The position numbers were made by a program, and so were the translations under genes. Source: Cliona cf. orientalis (lineage: Eukaryota > Porifera > Demospongiae > Clionaida > Clionaidae). From it: a stretch of DNA of 64,000 bases. The stretch's first letter is position 1, and the number at the start of each line of letters is the position of its first letter. The stretch lies in NCBI GenBank assembly GCA_963930775.1, contig OZ005699.1, positions 4,113,501 through 4,177,500 on the forward strand. The letters run 5' to 3'. The notes under the pieces are model-generated. The model saw only the letters and a program-made list of their open reading frames with translations, was not told where the DNA came from and searched no databases. This document shows positions 25,601 to 40,600 of the stretch, piece after piece.

Positions 25601-28600
25601 ATCACTTCAGGGTAGACGATCAACATCACAGGCTATTTTTACAAAGTCTGAAAGACCAGTCCTTCCACTAAACTCCTGCTTAGCATAGCAACTTGATTTC
25701 ACTTAACTTACGATGTCATTATCTGTAACTTTTGCAGGGGCGGATCTAGGGGGGTTCAGGGGGTTGCAACCCCCCAAATGATTTTGAGCAGCCCCTCCCA
25801 CTTATATACAAGGCCTACTATAGCTTGGCATAGTAGCTGCCACTGTATGGTTAGCAGCAGACAAGCTGTGTAGTACATAATTGGCCTCAAACCAACAGGT
25901 GGTGCACGGTGGTTAGTGGTACACTCTGAACTAGTCTCGTGCCCAGCCCCTTCATGCACGCGCGTGCATGAAGGGGCTGGGCACGAGACTAACTCTGAAC
26001 ATGGCTTCAGCTATGAATAATCTACTATAACCACAAGAGTCAGCTGTGGTGTGTGGTAAAGCTCTATACCTAAAGTGTTGTAGTAACTTAGTGCTAGTGA
26101 ATCACAGTCACTCTTTGAGGCGCGATTGAGCGGGCATAGGTGATTAAAAGTGGGCGTGGTCGCAAAAAATTTCGCGCATATTTACAACCCCACTATACAG
26201 AAATTCCTAGATCCACCCCTGTTATGATGAGAACCAGATTGTTGATAAATGCTCCAACCATAACAACTGTGCTTGGCTAGAGTAGTTGAAAGGCTGCTCA
26301 TGGTCCTGGATATAATGGATTAGGATCCGTCCAGGTTCCTCCCTTAAGGCCAAACAGTTGAGGTCTGTTCTTACCTGAAGGCGCACGCACACTGGACAAT
26401 GGTTATCGCCAGCTACACCATTTCAAAGCCACATAACACACAACACAACAATGAACACACAAATGTGGGTATGTGAATGCGCATAGGACTTGAGGAATAT
26501 AAAATTATGCTCCTTATGAACAGACAGCAATAAATCCACAACCTCAGTATAATCTACTCACCTTATCAGTGACTACTTTCTCAGTGAGTCCCGAAGCAAC
26601 CATCTTTGCTAATACCTTCTCCTTACTCTGAGCTTGCTTTGCCAATTTAGCACTACCGTGACCAAACCGGGCAATGTAGTCCTAAATGATACACGTACAT
26701 CATCATTATAACATAATTGTACAATCTGTCAATAAAAGCTGAGGAGTTAGAAGCAAGAACTAGGTGATCACTGAGAATAGCAGGCACACTAACCACAGGC
26801 AAAAATACTAATTTTAAATGACAGGTGAGTTAGAAGTAATTAATAAGGCAATCACTGCAAATAGCAGTCATCGCACTGGCCACAAGCACAAACACAGACA
26901 GGCTACAAAACACAGGTGTCAATGGACACAATGGTGGCTAAGAGGTTTGATTCACAATATAGTGTCGGAGTTATCATCACAAAGGTAGTAAATTACCTAC
27001 TTTGCTTCATGGTCTAGATGGTGAGCACACCAATGAGTTTGTTGGCCAGTTGATTGATTAGGCTATGTGCTCAAAACAGGGCGTAGGTAGTTAATACCAA
27101 CGCACTACAATGCTACCATGCGATGTTCACATGCCCTATACACTCTCGCTACAATATTATGACGCCAATATTCGTGACACATACATGTACATAGGTAAAC
27201 TTAGATACAGGCATGGTGGATGATCCTAGCTATACCTTAAACTCAGTGTATTGACTCACCTTCATGTGCTGCATTTGATCTTTCTCCCATTGATACCTCT
27301 TCATCTGGTTTTCCTCCAGCTCAGACCGAGTCTTTACATGAGCATCGTAATTACCCTATAAAGGATCGATGATAAACATAACAAACATGAGTTGGATACT
27401 GCAATGGTTGTTGCATCTAGAAACCAATTACTGCAGCATTTCTGCATATTCGTTGCCATCCTACAGCATTACATTGAGTACAAGAAAATACACTAAAAAT
27501 TTCGGCACTGAACACTACTAAATCTCTAAACCAAAGTATTGAAGGCCGTCACAAATACCACACTGACCTAAGCAATCACAAGAATATACAGTGAACACAA
27601 GTATAGCAGTATCAATGGTGCAAGTCTATAAATATTAGTTACTCCTTATCCACCACTAGCGATTACTGTCATGAAACAATATCATCCATTGTATATTCAG
27701 CGTTTGTTAGAAACATTGAGTCTGTGGTAGGCGACTGAAGATGCAACTGTGAGCAACTTGAAAGTATTATTGCAGCATCTTCGATAAAAAGTAACAATAA
27801 GGATGTATGCTCGAGTGGCCTCCCTCACCATATTGTAGAAAGAAGAATATTAAAACTCACACTGTAATAAATCAATCCTGTTTGGTGAAAGTGGATGATA
27901 TTGGTACATATTCCGTTGAGGAAGTCTTGAGAATGAGAGACAAGTACCAGGATTCTTCTGTATCTATAAGAACGTAAGCAATATCAGGACCATATCAATA
28001 CATTTTGCCAATGGAAATTATGCAAGGGCTTCTTTCAAATACCACATGAACATAACATGTATACTTTTCAATTCTCCAATCACTACCTAACTACAGACAT
28101 ACACCATACTATTTCACTTGCGCCCAAACACAATATTTAATTTTGAACATTTATTTCAGCAAGATAATCACACACAGCTTAGAGGTATACAGGACAGAGT
28201 CCTCTATACTTGAAGAATAGAGGTACCATTTCAACAGTAAAGCCCAAGTTAACCCTCTTCAAAAATCATACACAATGCAAATATCCAGACAGAGAGAATG
28301 AGGAATAGTATAAAGAATTCTAAAGTAGAACACTATAATTCAAACAGTACCTTTTCAGTTCCTCTTCAAGCCATACACAGGCATCAAGGTCAAGGTGGTT
28401 GGTGGGTTCATCGAGAAGGAGAAGAGTGGGTCGAACAAACAGGGCTCGAGCAAGTGAGATACGCATACGCCAACCTCCAGAGAAATCTCTACATTTTCTC
28501 TGCTGCATATCACTGGAGAACCCTACAAGAGAAATTAACACAAAACTATAAGCCATTGGTAGTACAAAGAAAATTATACACATAAGAGTTACAAATGAAT

Positions 28601-31600
28601 AATACTCAACATGCTCATTTGAAATTGTATGCAACTTCCATAGCTTTATTGTGAAGTACATACCAAAAGATCAACACACAAGGACCCTGTACCTCACACT
28701 CCCGTGTGCCTTTCTAATGGACTGCAAGTATTAAAATTAATATTAATGTAGTGGAAGGTATTGGATAACAAAATCGACCAGGTATGTCAGATCACAGCTC
28801 TATCAAAGTCATTTGACTATTTACTTGAAAGGATCAATTACAGTGCAGGTCTGTTCTTGCCTATGTGAATCAATAAAATCACTCACTCGTGTTTCAACCA
28901 GGCTTGTTCTGCTGCTATGACAAAAACATTACCTGACTCTACCTACAAACCAAGGAAAAGTGTGCTTGTACTATTCATCAGACTGTTTCCTTTGCAGAGG
29001 ATGGAGTCTGTGAACCAGTATATTTCATGACTGTTAATACGAATTACCAACCTCACTCACTGTATACACAATGTAACCGAATTAATGGGGAAAAACAATT
29101 TTGCATGAAACCAAAGGGGTATAAAGCACTATCATGCAAAGCCCTTGGTGCTATTGTACTTACATCTTTGAGTAACCACATAAAGATTACACACAAGTAC
29201 ATAGCAGGATTAATCATATGGTATCTCATTATTCTTTTCAATTTTCACCTGCCAAAGATCCCCTAGTGCAGCTGAGCAGGCCACCAACCGCTTATACAGC
29301 AATCCTTACCTATTCTCTAACAAATCTGATATACGGCAGGTACTGCCTCGTACTGATCCAAAGTTTTCCAGTTAATTGCAACTTATGTATTGCATACCAC
29401 AAACCTAATCCATGCAGTATCCTGGCAGCCTTGGTCTCAGCAGTTGAAGCATCAAGTTCATCCAGTCTCTCATAGACATCCATCAGTCTCTCACTCTCAG
29501 TATCACCAGCCTTACTCAACTCTTCAGCTTCTTTCTCTAGTCGAATACTGCACCATTGAAATATCTATAGTCATACACAAAGTTGCCGGTATGTACATTC
29601 TCACTACTGCATAGCTGGTAATTTTCATGGAGTGCTAATTTTCGTGGTCAACTTGGTAGACACAAAAATTTCCACCCATGAAAATTAATGCTTGCAGTAG
29701 ATACACAAATCACAGAGTGGATCCACGTATGTATAGAGAGGGGGTGGCCAAAAGCATCATGGAAGCGTGGCCAACTGTTTTCAGTGCTAGCAAGCAACAA
29801 TCACTACTGTCATCCAGCTGATGATGTATTCAACACTACTATTCTTCTATTTCATGCTATTTTCTTGCAGAAGTAGCTCAGAGTCAAAAGAAATCGAGCG
29901 AAATTGATCATCATTGCGCAGTGCTGCTCCCTTAATAGCAAACATTCATATATAACCTCAAAATGATAAAATAAAAACGAGGGACAAAAAATGAACCGAG
30001 TGTATCTCTTGAGGATAGAGTGGTGAGCTACAAGGTTTCGGTAGAGTGTTACCCCAGATGCACGGCTAAATTAATCTATACCGCATACTTGTACGTGACA
30101 GTTTACACTAGTGACCAAGAGTCATGCACTGCCATCTAAAGCAATGGATAGGACAGAAGTGACTCGTGTAGCTACCAATTTACAATACATATACCGTAGA
30201 ATCGCGCAATAACGCCCCCACCCCTTTGTGCATGCTAGCATCGGGCAAAAGTGGGGAAGGGGCTTATTTGCGGGATCGTTACATTTCTGTGTGACGACCA
30301 TTACTGATCGTCGAATGCCACGTGGGCGCACGATCTCTGTACTTTCTCTGGCTGTTTGATGGGCAAAACTCGAGGAAAACGACAAAGTAAGACATAAAAT
30401 GACACAATTAGCTAGTTTGTTAGCTGTAGCTACTGTTTTAATTGGCTTATGGACTCTAAATATCTACATTTTACTGTTAGGGAGGGGGCTTATACGCAAG
30501 ACAAAACTGCCTATGCAGGAACTCGAGCTAAAAATGCAGGGGGGGGGCATAATTGCAGGATTCTACGGTAGTTAAATTGTACTTCTAGTGAGTCCAACTT
30601 TTTATACACCACTATAAAGATTTTATCCCTGCCAAGCGTGATAAACTTTCACCAATTGTAGGCGGCAAAAATGGTGAAAATATTCTCCTGGTGAAAATTT
30701 TCTATGTATACAGTACATAATGGGATACGTATAACTAATACACACAAGTCTTGCACAAAACAAAGGACTAACCGTTCATCATCAACTTCCATTACACACT
30801 GCAATGGCGTTTTATCACTGGCACGGATTTCTTCAGTGAGATGAAAGATATCAATGTGATCTGGAATGGGTATGTCCCTCTCACTAATGGCTGTCAATAA
30901 CGTGGATTTGCCTGCATGTAAAGATTCATACGTTATGACTAACGTACACATACAACATGCATACAAATGACTTATTTCACATTCTGGTGCAGATATCGCC
31001 CACATGGTGCTTGGAAAAGGATTACTACCATTATATTAATTTTGTTAAGTATAGCATTCTCCCCTGAACAGTTAAGGTATACATAATATATGTGTACCAC
31101 AGAGACGACATGTCTACAGACTATACACATTCATTGGGTCCCAGAATAAATATACTACAAGTCACCTTGCTGTTTTATGTAAACATAAGGTGAACCATAC
31201 CAATACAATCGCACACATGCCTACACCAACACACAGACATACAGCCGCCAATTTATGACAGCATTATCGATCATCATAACATAAGCAATCCAATATCAGC
31301 AGAGTATAGGTTATCTTGTATTGCAAACTTGCAGGTAGTTGCCGGTAGCTAGCAATGGATATTGACGTGTCCTGTAGCAATTGGCTAAAGTATCCCTTCT
31401 AGGAATTTACAATGACAGACACCTTTACACTATGATGCACTGTGTGAGCACACTGTAGAAAAGGATACCGGTACTAATGAATGCATTAAGGTGATATGTA
31501 TACTGCATAAGATTGCTCCCTGTTTGGATGTGCATATAAAGATCCACGAAACAACTTCGGTATTACTCATTCTACTTGTGCAATAGCTTCAGTAGTCATG

Positions 31601-34600
31601 GCAAACCTGTCCGTATATTTCATCCTATTAGTGTTTAGTTGCTCATTATCAGAATTTGCCAAGGGACAAGGTGGTGACACTCCGGATGAACCGGATGAAG
31701 AAGACAGCATCACCACTACAGAGAGCAGTGAGGAAATATCTACTACAGACAACCCTACTGAAGCAGCCACTTCACCAGATGTCAATGGTACTCTTCCAGG
31801 AGGAGGAGTCCCTACTGCTGTAGTTGACACTGCTACAACAAATGCTGCCACACCTTTGCATACATCCTTGTGTGTTAATTGTATTTTTGTCTGCATATAT
31901 TGCCTCGCAATCAGTGCATATTTTCCTTACTGATGGCTCTGATTTAAAAGACATATTTGATTTGCAGATTTCATAAGTTATATCTGTCCACACTCTTGAA
32001 TGTTCAACATCACATTTATGATCATAATACTGATTGTTACAGTAATGGCTTAAAGCATACACTCCATTCAAAAAATAGCATACCACACTCGATCCAACAT
32101 CTGGACCGCCAAAATATACTCGTTCGGTGATACAAAATAAAATCTGATGATGGCTTATTTGAGTGTAAATAAAACAAAACTCTACGACAAAGAAGCAGCA
32201 GTGAATGTCTAATTATAGGTTCGGCTCCAGCGTCACTGCTCTCCAACAGTGATCGCAAAATGGTGTTTCCATGTTTCCTTTCTTCTACCCGATAAACATG
32301 GAAGCCTCTAACAGTTGTGTTAAGTTGAGGCTCTGCTCTGAGTTATTTATCCCAAGCATCTACCATGTTTAATTTACATATGACCATGGGTGAGAAAATT
32401 TGAAAATAAGCATGTTCAATGAATCAGTAAAGAAATAAATACATTAACATGCTATTCAAGCTTTTAGAAGTTGGAATGATTAGAGTGAGTGTCTTTCTTA
32501 ATTACAGCACGCATATAATAAAAAGGCAGCTATATACATGTATATATATATTATGTACATGTAACCACTTAAATTTCTATTTATTATTGCGGCTTTAGCT
32601 AGATTAAATGATATGCGCCTGCACTGAGCGCATGACCAATTAGTAAGTACATGTATACCGTAGGATGGCTTTTAATTGCATAGTTTAATGATTGCGTTCT
32701 AGTCGAGTCGGGCCAACTTGCGAATCCAATAATTGCGATGGACGACCCTATACCGTACTGTAGTATACGTGCACGTTTATGTTTGCGAATTTATTAATTG
32801 CGAAACGTAGAAAAACTCGCAATTAAAACCCGACCTATGGTACACGATTACACATTCTTAAAATACACATACATAGTGTACATACACAACATTGTACAAT
32901 ACCGTATAGTGGGAAACTTTTGAAGGAGAAAATCTTCGGGACTTGACAGCCACCCACGAAAGTTTTGGCATGCCATATCCATCTATGCAATCAGTTTAAC
33001 ATTCCGCGAAAGCTTTTTCCACGAAATGCTCCTTTCCTACCGATCCGCGAAAGTATTCTCCTTCAAAAGTTTCCCACTATACAGTAGAGTATGAACATAC
33101 CACTTCCATTGAGTCCAACCAGGCCATATCTCCGACCGGTATTGAGCTCCAGCTTGGTATCGGCAAGAAGTTCAACTCCATGGAAAGTAAGGGAAAAGTT
33201 ATGGATATGAACATCGCGTGATGAAGGATGAGAGGCAAGAACACCTGCAAAGAATTTAACAAAGAATACACAATTTATAAAACGGGTAAAATTGGGTAGG
33301 CCTGCAAATAAAAAAAATTGTCAGAAATGGAAATATAAAAAATGGGGAGGAGTGAGGATTCTATGAGAAAATTTCTTAGTGCTTAAGCAATAATACTTGC
33401 AAGTGAACGTCAGTAAGTCATGCTTAGTCAAAATACTTTCAAATACTCATAATTCAGTGGTAGGAGATAGGACCAATATTATATCAGGGTAATAAAACAT
33501 ACAAATTACGTAGGACAGGCAATAAAATTAATGCATGGTTTAATTGACCTAAAATATTATAACCTTACGTACATGTATCAAATTATACTGCTGCTGCTAC
33601 ACTTAGTCTCAGTGCAGGTGCAGCATAAGCGGAATGTGATGTAGAGAGAGGACATACTATGTATTTCAAGACCCACACAATGGGACCACTTGCAACAATG
33701 CATCATATAAGTATTGCTGCTTTGTACTTCCAAAAATGTCCACAATCATAACTCGAGAAAAGATTGCCGTATAAACATCATTCTTTTTTTATTTTAATGG
33801 TCTTCCCTATGAATACCCCTTAATAAGAGGCCTGTATTGTTAGAATTGGAGATATGGGATTGCCCGGTAATTTTTTAGTACGCGAACGGCCTATGATATC
33901 ACTAAATCAAAATTTTTCTTCGACCGTGATGTCACATCAACTTCGCTGAGTGCTTGCCGCGAACGAGAGAGTTAGCCAAGAAGAGTCAGTTTTCATGCTT
34001 TTAGTGACTGTGAAGCGATGCCTCCCAAGACCAAGAGACAAAGACAAGTTGAGTCGATCCTAGAGAAGGCAAGGGAGTGAAAAAGGAGCCACTTAACTGA
34101 TGAAGAACCCGGTACCAGCAGTGAGGGAGCCGGCGAGCTGATGATATGGCCTCTGGAAATGATGACCTCGCTCAACTTGTGACGATGTCTAAGGACGCAT
34201 TAGACACCGACGATGAAGCTGTTGATCCCAGCTTCGACTTAGACAGCAGTACGAAGTCTGATGCCGACCACCTTTAAGAGAGCTTTTGTGAAGACTGGAT
34301 TTCACACCTTGAGAGAGAAGACCGCATATCGCTTGCTCTGTTTTTGTGTTTTCAGCTTTCGAAGCACTTCAATCTAGGAAAGACAAAAGCTGCTGAGCAT
34401 GCTGGTGAGATGGTGGGCCAATCGGATAAATCTGTGCGAGAATGGCGAAAGAAATTCTTGGAAGAAGGTGAAGTGCCAGAAAGTAAGCAAGGCAAGTACC
34501 AGAGATCTGGTGTGCTTTGGTCTGACGAAGCTCTTAACAGGAAAGCTGCCAGACACATTCATGAGAATGCCAGTGTGAAAGGGCAACCAAACCTTACCGT

Positions 34601-37600
34601 CAGTCAGTTCTGTCAGTGGGTGAATGACGACCTTCTCCCCAATGAAACTCTTGAGCCAGGATTCTTTCGAAAAATTTCGATTGAAACTGCACAAAGTGGA
34701 TGGTCAGAGCTTGGATTTTCTGTCGTGCGAAAGAAGGGTACGTATGTAGATGGCCACGAGCGAGAGGATGTCATCGACTATCGGAAAACATTTTTACGTA
34801 GATACTCGTCACATGATGGCAGTACTACTGATGAAAGTTTGAAGCGACAAAAGATGCAAGTCGTGGATGCAGCTCGCGAGGCTGTGTCAATCAGAGGGTA
34901 TAACGAACGAACAGTACAAAAGTACCGTGATGAGTTCTTCTCCAACAAAGGAGAGTTAGAAGAATCCAAAAGAGGGAAGTATAAGCGATTCCGTATCTAC
35001 CATGACGAAGAAATAAATCACAAGGCTGCAGCTTGGGTGAGGAAGCATGCATTCCAAAAAGGAGCTCCAAAGCGTACGCTTTCTGTGAGTGGGTCAACAA
35101 TGATCTGCTAAAAGCGTGTCATCTCCCCCACAATATCCAGGTCCATCTCCATCAGCACTGCTACATGTATCCGATGGTTGAAGCACCTAGGGTTCAAACC
35201 AAAGAGTCAGAAGAAAGGCGTATACATCGACGGCCACGAGCGGGAAGATGTGGTCAAGCATCGTGAGAAGTACCTGAAGGGCATGTGTGATCTCAGGAAA
35301 TCACACAAGCCACCACCTCCCTGTTCGGATGATGCACCTTGTGTCTGAGACGAAAGTGAAGAAGACAAGAAGACCCTCGTCCTCATCTATCACGACAAAT
35401 CGATTTACAATAGTAACGAAGGACAAACATGGATGTGGGCAGAAGAGGATCATCCTGCCATATTATTACCAAAAACCAAGGGGAGTGGGATCATGGTCTC
35501 GGATTTCATTACCGAACATCGAGGATATATTACACTCTCTTCAGAAGAACACAAACGAGCAAAATTACAGTTTCCTGAAGTTCCAGCAACAGTGTGAGTA
35601 TATGGAAGTGAGAGAGAAGGCTATTGGACAGGAGAATGTTTCATGGAACAAGTGAAGAACGTCTGTGACATGGTGGAAATGATTGACAACTGCACAACAC
35701 ACACATGTGCTTTTATATTTGATCAAAGCAGCTGCCATAAAAAGTTTAGAGTATGCTCTTCAAGCGAAAAAGATTCTGGTGAAAGACGGTGGAGAGCGGA
35801 TAGTCAGAGACACCATGTGGGCTGGACATCCACAAGCAATGATCCATTCTGACAGCAGAGCTGAAGGCATAAGAACGATTTTGCGGGAGAGGGAAATTAA
35901 TCCAAGCACTTTGAAAGCAGACGATATGCGAACCATTTGTCCAACCATGATGATTTTCTATATGAGAAAACAGAAGTGGAGCACTACATTGAAAGTCAAG
36001 GGTTCCTCTGCTTTTTCCTGCCTAAGTTCCATTGTGAACTAAACTCCATTGAGAGTGTGGGGCCAGTCCAAGCATTATTGTCGAGCATACTCTAACTTCA
36101 CTCTACAAAAACTTCAGACAACAATTGACCCTTCCCTTGACTCTGCATCGGTGGACTTGAAAAAATTTTATGTACTAGACAAGATAGCTAAATTCCTAGC
36201 TAAATGTCAAATTACATATTTATAGAAATCAATGTTTCAATGTCGAAGGAGGAGAGCTTTGATCATGTGTGGACACGTAGCTAGTGTCTGCATGTGATCA
36301 AAGCTTAACATTCAAACATAAATTGATGTGCAAATATGATTCATACAAAAAGGAGGGGGAAAGAGCTGATGACATGCATCACAAGTGTGGTAGTAGCCTG
36401 GTCATTCCCTGCTTCACATGAAAAGCAGGGGGGCCTGGTATGCGGTGAAACATAACCATGAGAATAAGTGCATTTGAAAATTATTATCAATTATCGTTGA
36501 ATCTTACCACCACAGCGGGTAAGCCAAGAAACAAAGCTTACTTCCAAGCATGATTAGATCGGTTCAGTGTCACTCACGTGCTGTAGGGACTCTGTATGTA
36601 CAGAATTTTCTTGAACAGCATGTGCGAAATTTCAATTTTTTTTTTTTTTAATTGTGGTGCTACACGCAAACTTTAATTTTCGCAAGTGGGCGGGGCGCGA
36701 AATTTACTGTTAATCATATCACTAGAAAGTTATTGCCTTGAAAAAGATGCATGCAAACTTTACTAGACTAGGGATTAAAGGTATGCCTGATATACTCATA
36801 AATGCACATGATGCAGTTTTGGCTCTATAATTATGCTGATGGGCACTATTCCAGCTTTAATAAGAGGCATATTACAGTCAAAGCATGGAGCCTTGAAGAA
36901 GGTGGCAAGAGGAAGCAGCAGCACCACAATGTAGGGCAAGTGCAATAAGTGCCGCTTGAAAAAAAGACACTATGGTGTGCGACAAAGACTGACAGATTCG
37001 GTGCACTGGCTCCATGCAATTGATGAAATATCAATAGAAAAAAAACTATTGCAGCAAAGCTAGTGGTTGCAGCTGTCTTCAATTATCCTAGGGGATATCT
37101 TCAGATACGACTGTCAGACTGTCGGGCTGGCAAAGGATCTTCTACATTGGGCTAACATTTGTTTTTGATGACACAAATGACACACTGAAACCACTGCCGA
37201 TGAATTGCTTCGCTGGGGCTGAAATGGGAACTAACAAAGATCAGTCTTCTGCACAATGCAGTCCCTTAGCTACTGTAAACTACAACAGTGGGAGACATCA
37301 GCAGTATCAGTGTAGATAAAATTGTTATGCCAAAACTGTATGGTACTAGTGTAACTACGCAGTAGGCATCTATGCAGGGCAGTGCTTATCCCCTTCATTT
37401 ACAAACCACCAAAATATCCCTTGGAATTTCAGACGATGCCATCAAGGAAGGTCCATAAACCCCTTTAGCCAAACAGCCACTCCCTCAGTGACTCCTCTTA
37501 TTTGTGCCTTGCCTTTCGCAGTGTATGATACACCAGGGCTCACAACTATCAGAATCTGTATCATAATGCCAATTCATCCCAATCATAAATAATCAATAAT

Positions 37601-40600
37601 AATTATTGGTCAGTAAGTTCAATATAGGTCGACAATTCCTGGCATAGGTATGTTATACGATTGTATTTTCCTTAGAATAATATAATGTATTCCATGAAAC
37701 CTTTTCTGCTGGGGCATCGTTTGCATCGGCTTCAAAATTGTTTATAATATAGCTGCTTGTGACATGTGGAGATGTATACAGACACACGCCTCGATGAGCT
37801 GAATGGCCACTCCACAAACAATAATGTACCTACAGAAGTGCTATTCCAATAAGTTTGGTGACTTCTTCGATTATTTGTATGGCCTCCTGCAGGATAGAGT
37901 TATTACTTTTGACCACGTAGGAGCACCAACTACCAAACAAAGTTCACAGCAGGCGTCTTTTCACTGGGATCTCACTATCATCTGCGAGGCTGCCACTGTT
38001 TCAAATGCGTAAGCAGTCTATTGATGACCAACACTTTATTCAAAATATGATTAACAGTATACCAATGTTTTGGTTAATGCTACTTATTAGAGGCCTTCAG
38101 CCTCAATTTTTTGCAGCGCATTAGACCTTTGTCAGATGTAGTTCCTGATCTTAACTTCGTCAACGCAGCTATATGCAGCCACCCTGACTTTATGAATAAA
38201 AAATCTTCAATCGAACCCTTCACAGTGGAGAGAAAAGGGCCACATCATAATATTGTACATGCTCCCAAAGTTTCATTGTGAGCTCAATCCTATCGAAAGA
38301 GTGTGGGCTCAATCAAAGCAATACACCAAGGCGTATTGTAAGTGCAGCATTGTGAGTCTTCATAAGTTAGTCATCCCCACGCTTGAAACGGTAACCTTAC
38401 AAAATATCCAGAATTATTTCAGAAAGGTCCGACACTATAATAATATGTTTGCATACCTAGAAGGACTTCCAGGTGGTAATGAACTGGAGAAACTAGTATG
38501 AATTAACAAGTCATAAAATCACACAGAAGAATTTCCGAGCATCAGTGAATAATGCCCTCGATTTTGATTATTTTCATTTTATGGTTTTAAGTAGGCTTTG
38601 CTAAAAGTCTCATGTTATATTAGTTGGTAAGTGTATATTATGTATTAGAAATTTGAGAATTTACGGTAAAGAATTCAGCTATGACACAGCACTTTGAATT
38701 ATCTGATTTCAGAAAAAAGTTTAAAAAAATAGGGAGGCAAATGATACCTATACTGTTGGGTTTCATAGAGCGGGATAGGATTACATAGCAATGTAAACAA
38801 ATTGCCATAATTTATAGAAGTAAGTGCGAGTACATAACTGATGACGTCACCACACCCACGCACATAAATGGGTGGGGCTCATATTCCAAGTGCCTCTCAC
38901 ATTCAATAAGCCAGTAGAGACTAACGCCAGAAAGTTGCATGTGTAAAGTACTGGATGCTTCGTTGCACTATACTTCCTTGCCAACCCTCCCAACTCCAGG
39001 TTATGTGATAATCATTGTGGGTTGCCGGCTGATAAACTAATGCAGTTACAATAGCTCCACGATCTGAATAGAAAAGGAAAATAAAATATACAAATAAGAA
39101 CTGCAATCTTTGGCGGGCCAACTCCAATATACATGTACAGGTGCAGTTGGTCACTCGTTCATTAGTGACATGATGCAACAGCATGGTAGTGTGGGTGTCG
39201 AGGGTGAAGTATGGTGGGCGGTTTGATGCAGAGGTTATATACGAAGTTTGATGAGAGTGGTACTGTGCTACTATTCTTAAAATTATAACACTCAGTGGAG
39301 CATGTATAGCAAAAAATGGAACTTGTCAACAAGTTACACAACAGAGAGTAATATGAAATATGCAATCGATGGTATTAACACCGTAGGGTTTGCCTTTGTG
39401 AAATTTATAACCTGAAGGAATTTGATCGAGTTACCGTAAGTGGGAAGAAGCAGCAGGAGGTGACCATTTGATGACAAGAGTGGGTACGCAAGAGTGACTA
39501 TTTGGGAATCTGATATAGGGACGCCTGCAGTAGGAAATCAATTTGTGGTGCAAACGTTTAGGGAAGTGTCTGTCCTGGCCACCATATGGTGCAAGTGTAT
39601 ACTCAATCAACGACAATGGTGATGTGGACAAAACTTTGCTTGAAGGGAGAAAATCAAAACTCGGGTAGCTGCTAAGTTGGTTGGCGTATACGAGATGAAG
39701 AAATACATGTACTATCCATGCATTTTTGCAGAAAAGGAAATGCTGACGTAAATGCAGGAGAGAGTGGATGAATGTGAGAATTGTAACACTATACAAGCTG
39801 TCTGTAAGAAAATTGAAAAAATTACAAGGAAACTGTTTCTGCAATGTAATGGACAGAAAGCAAGTGTGCGTGGCAATGGTGAAATGTTAGAAAAGATAAG
39901 TGAATTCAAAGGCAAGGGATTACTTTGTTGTTTGCAAGGCCATTAGATGTGAAATAATGAGTTTCATATTGTCATTGGCATTTCCAGGTAATGACAGTAT
40001 GAATTTCTGCAGCATTTTTGGCCCTTTTCGTGTTCTTTGCTCTGGTACCATATCGATTCACTATTGTCGCTTAGTATAATAATTATGTTATGTAGGCTAC
40101 GTAAAAGTACACAAATTCAAACATGCACATATTATAGTTGTTGACACTCAATGGTACCGGAATTGGAACCGCGAGGATCGAAACATTGCTACCAGACGGA
40201 AACACCCAGAAGTGCAGACAAAATTATGAACAATTCCTAGGTTCAAGGTGACTATAATAGTCTATAAGTATCAAAACTGACATTTTATGTATAGGAGCTG
40301 CCTCAAATTCACTAATGTACGTGTGTTTAAATCTTGCAAAATTAATATTGTTATAGAAAAAAGGAAAACGTACTTTATAATAATATACCGCTAATTACAG
40401 GTGTAGTGGTTGATCCACTAAATGCTGAACCATTTTTGATGAAAGTGTGCATAGTATGCTGCACTTGTGATCTCCCTGCTCGAGCAAGTGTTCAGAATTT
40501 TGTTCAATTCAATGGACTACATGGATGCTATTATAGTGAACTGCCAGGGAAGACAGTGACCACCAAGAATGGTGGTCACGTGCATGCCTTTCCATACAAT

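Larger units (their letters stand above)
24762..26394 (+). repeat. Direct repeat pair of about 115 bp, 1.5 kb apart
   Basis: 24762-24878 and 26274-26394 are near-identical (GGATTAGGATCCGTCCAGG, CCCTTAAGGCCAAACAGTTG, GAGGTCTGTTCTTA). The DNA between them contains the TIR element at 25735-26221. The second copy lies about 170 bp from ABCF2 exon 8. Confidence 0.85.

Noticed and set aside
39431-39844. A 137-codon minus-strand frame
   Set aside because: Its composition looks random, it starts and stops with no splice or promoter context, and the plus strand in the same place shows better coding-like stretches.
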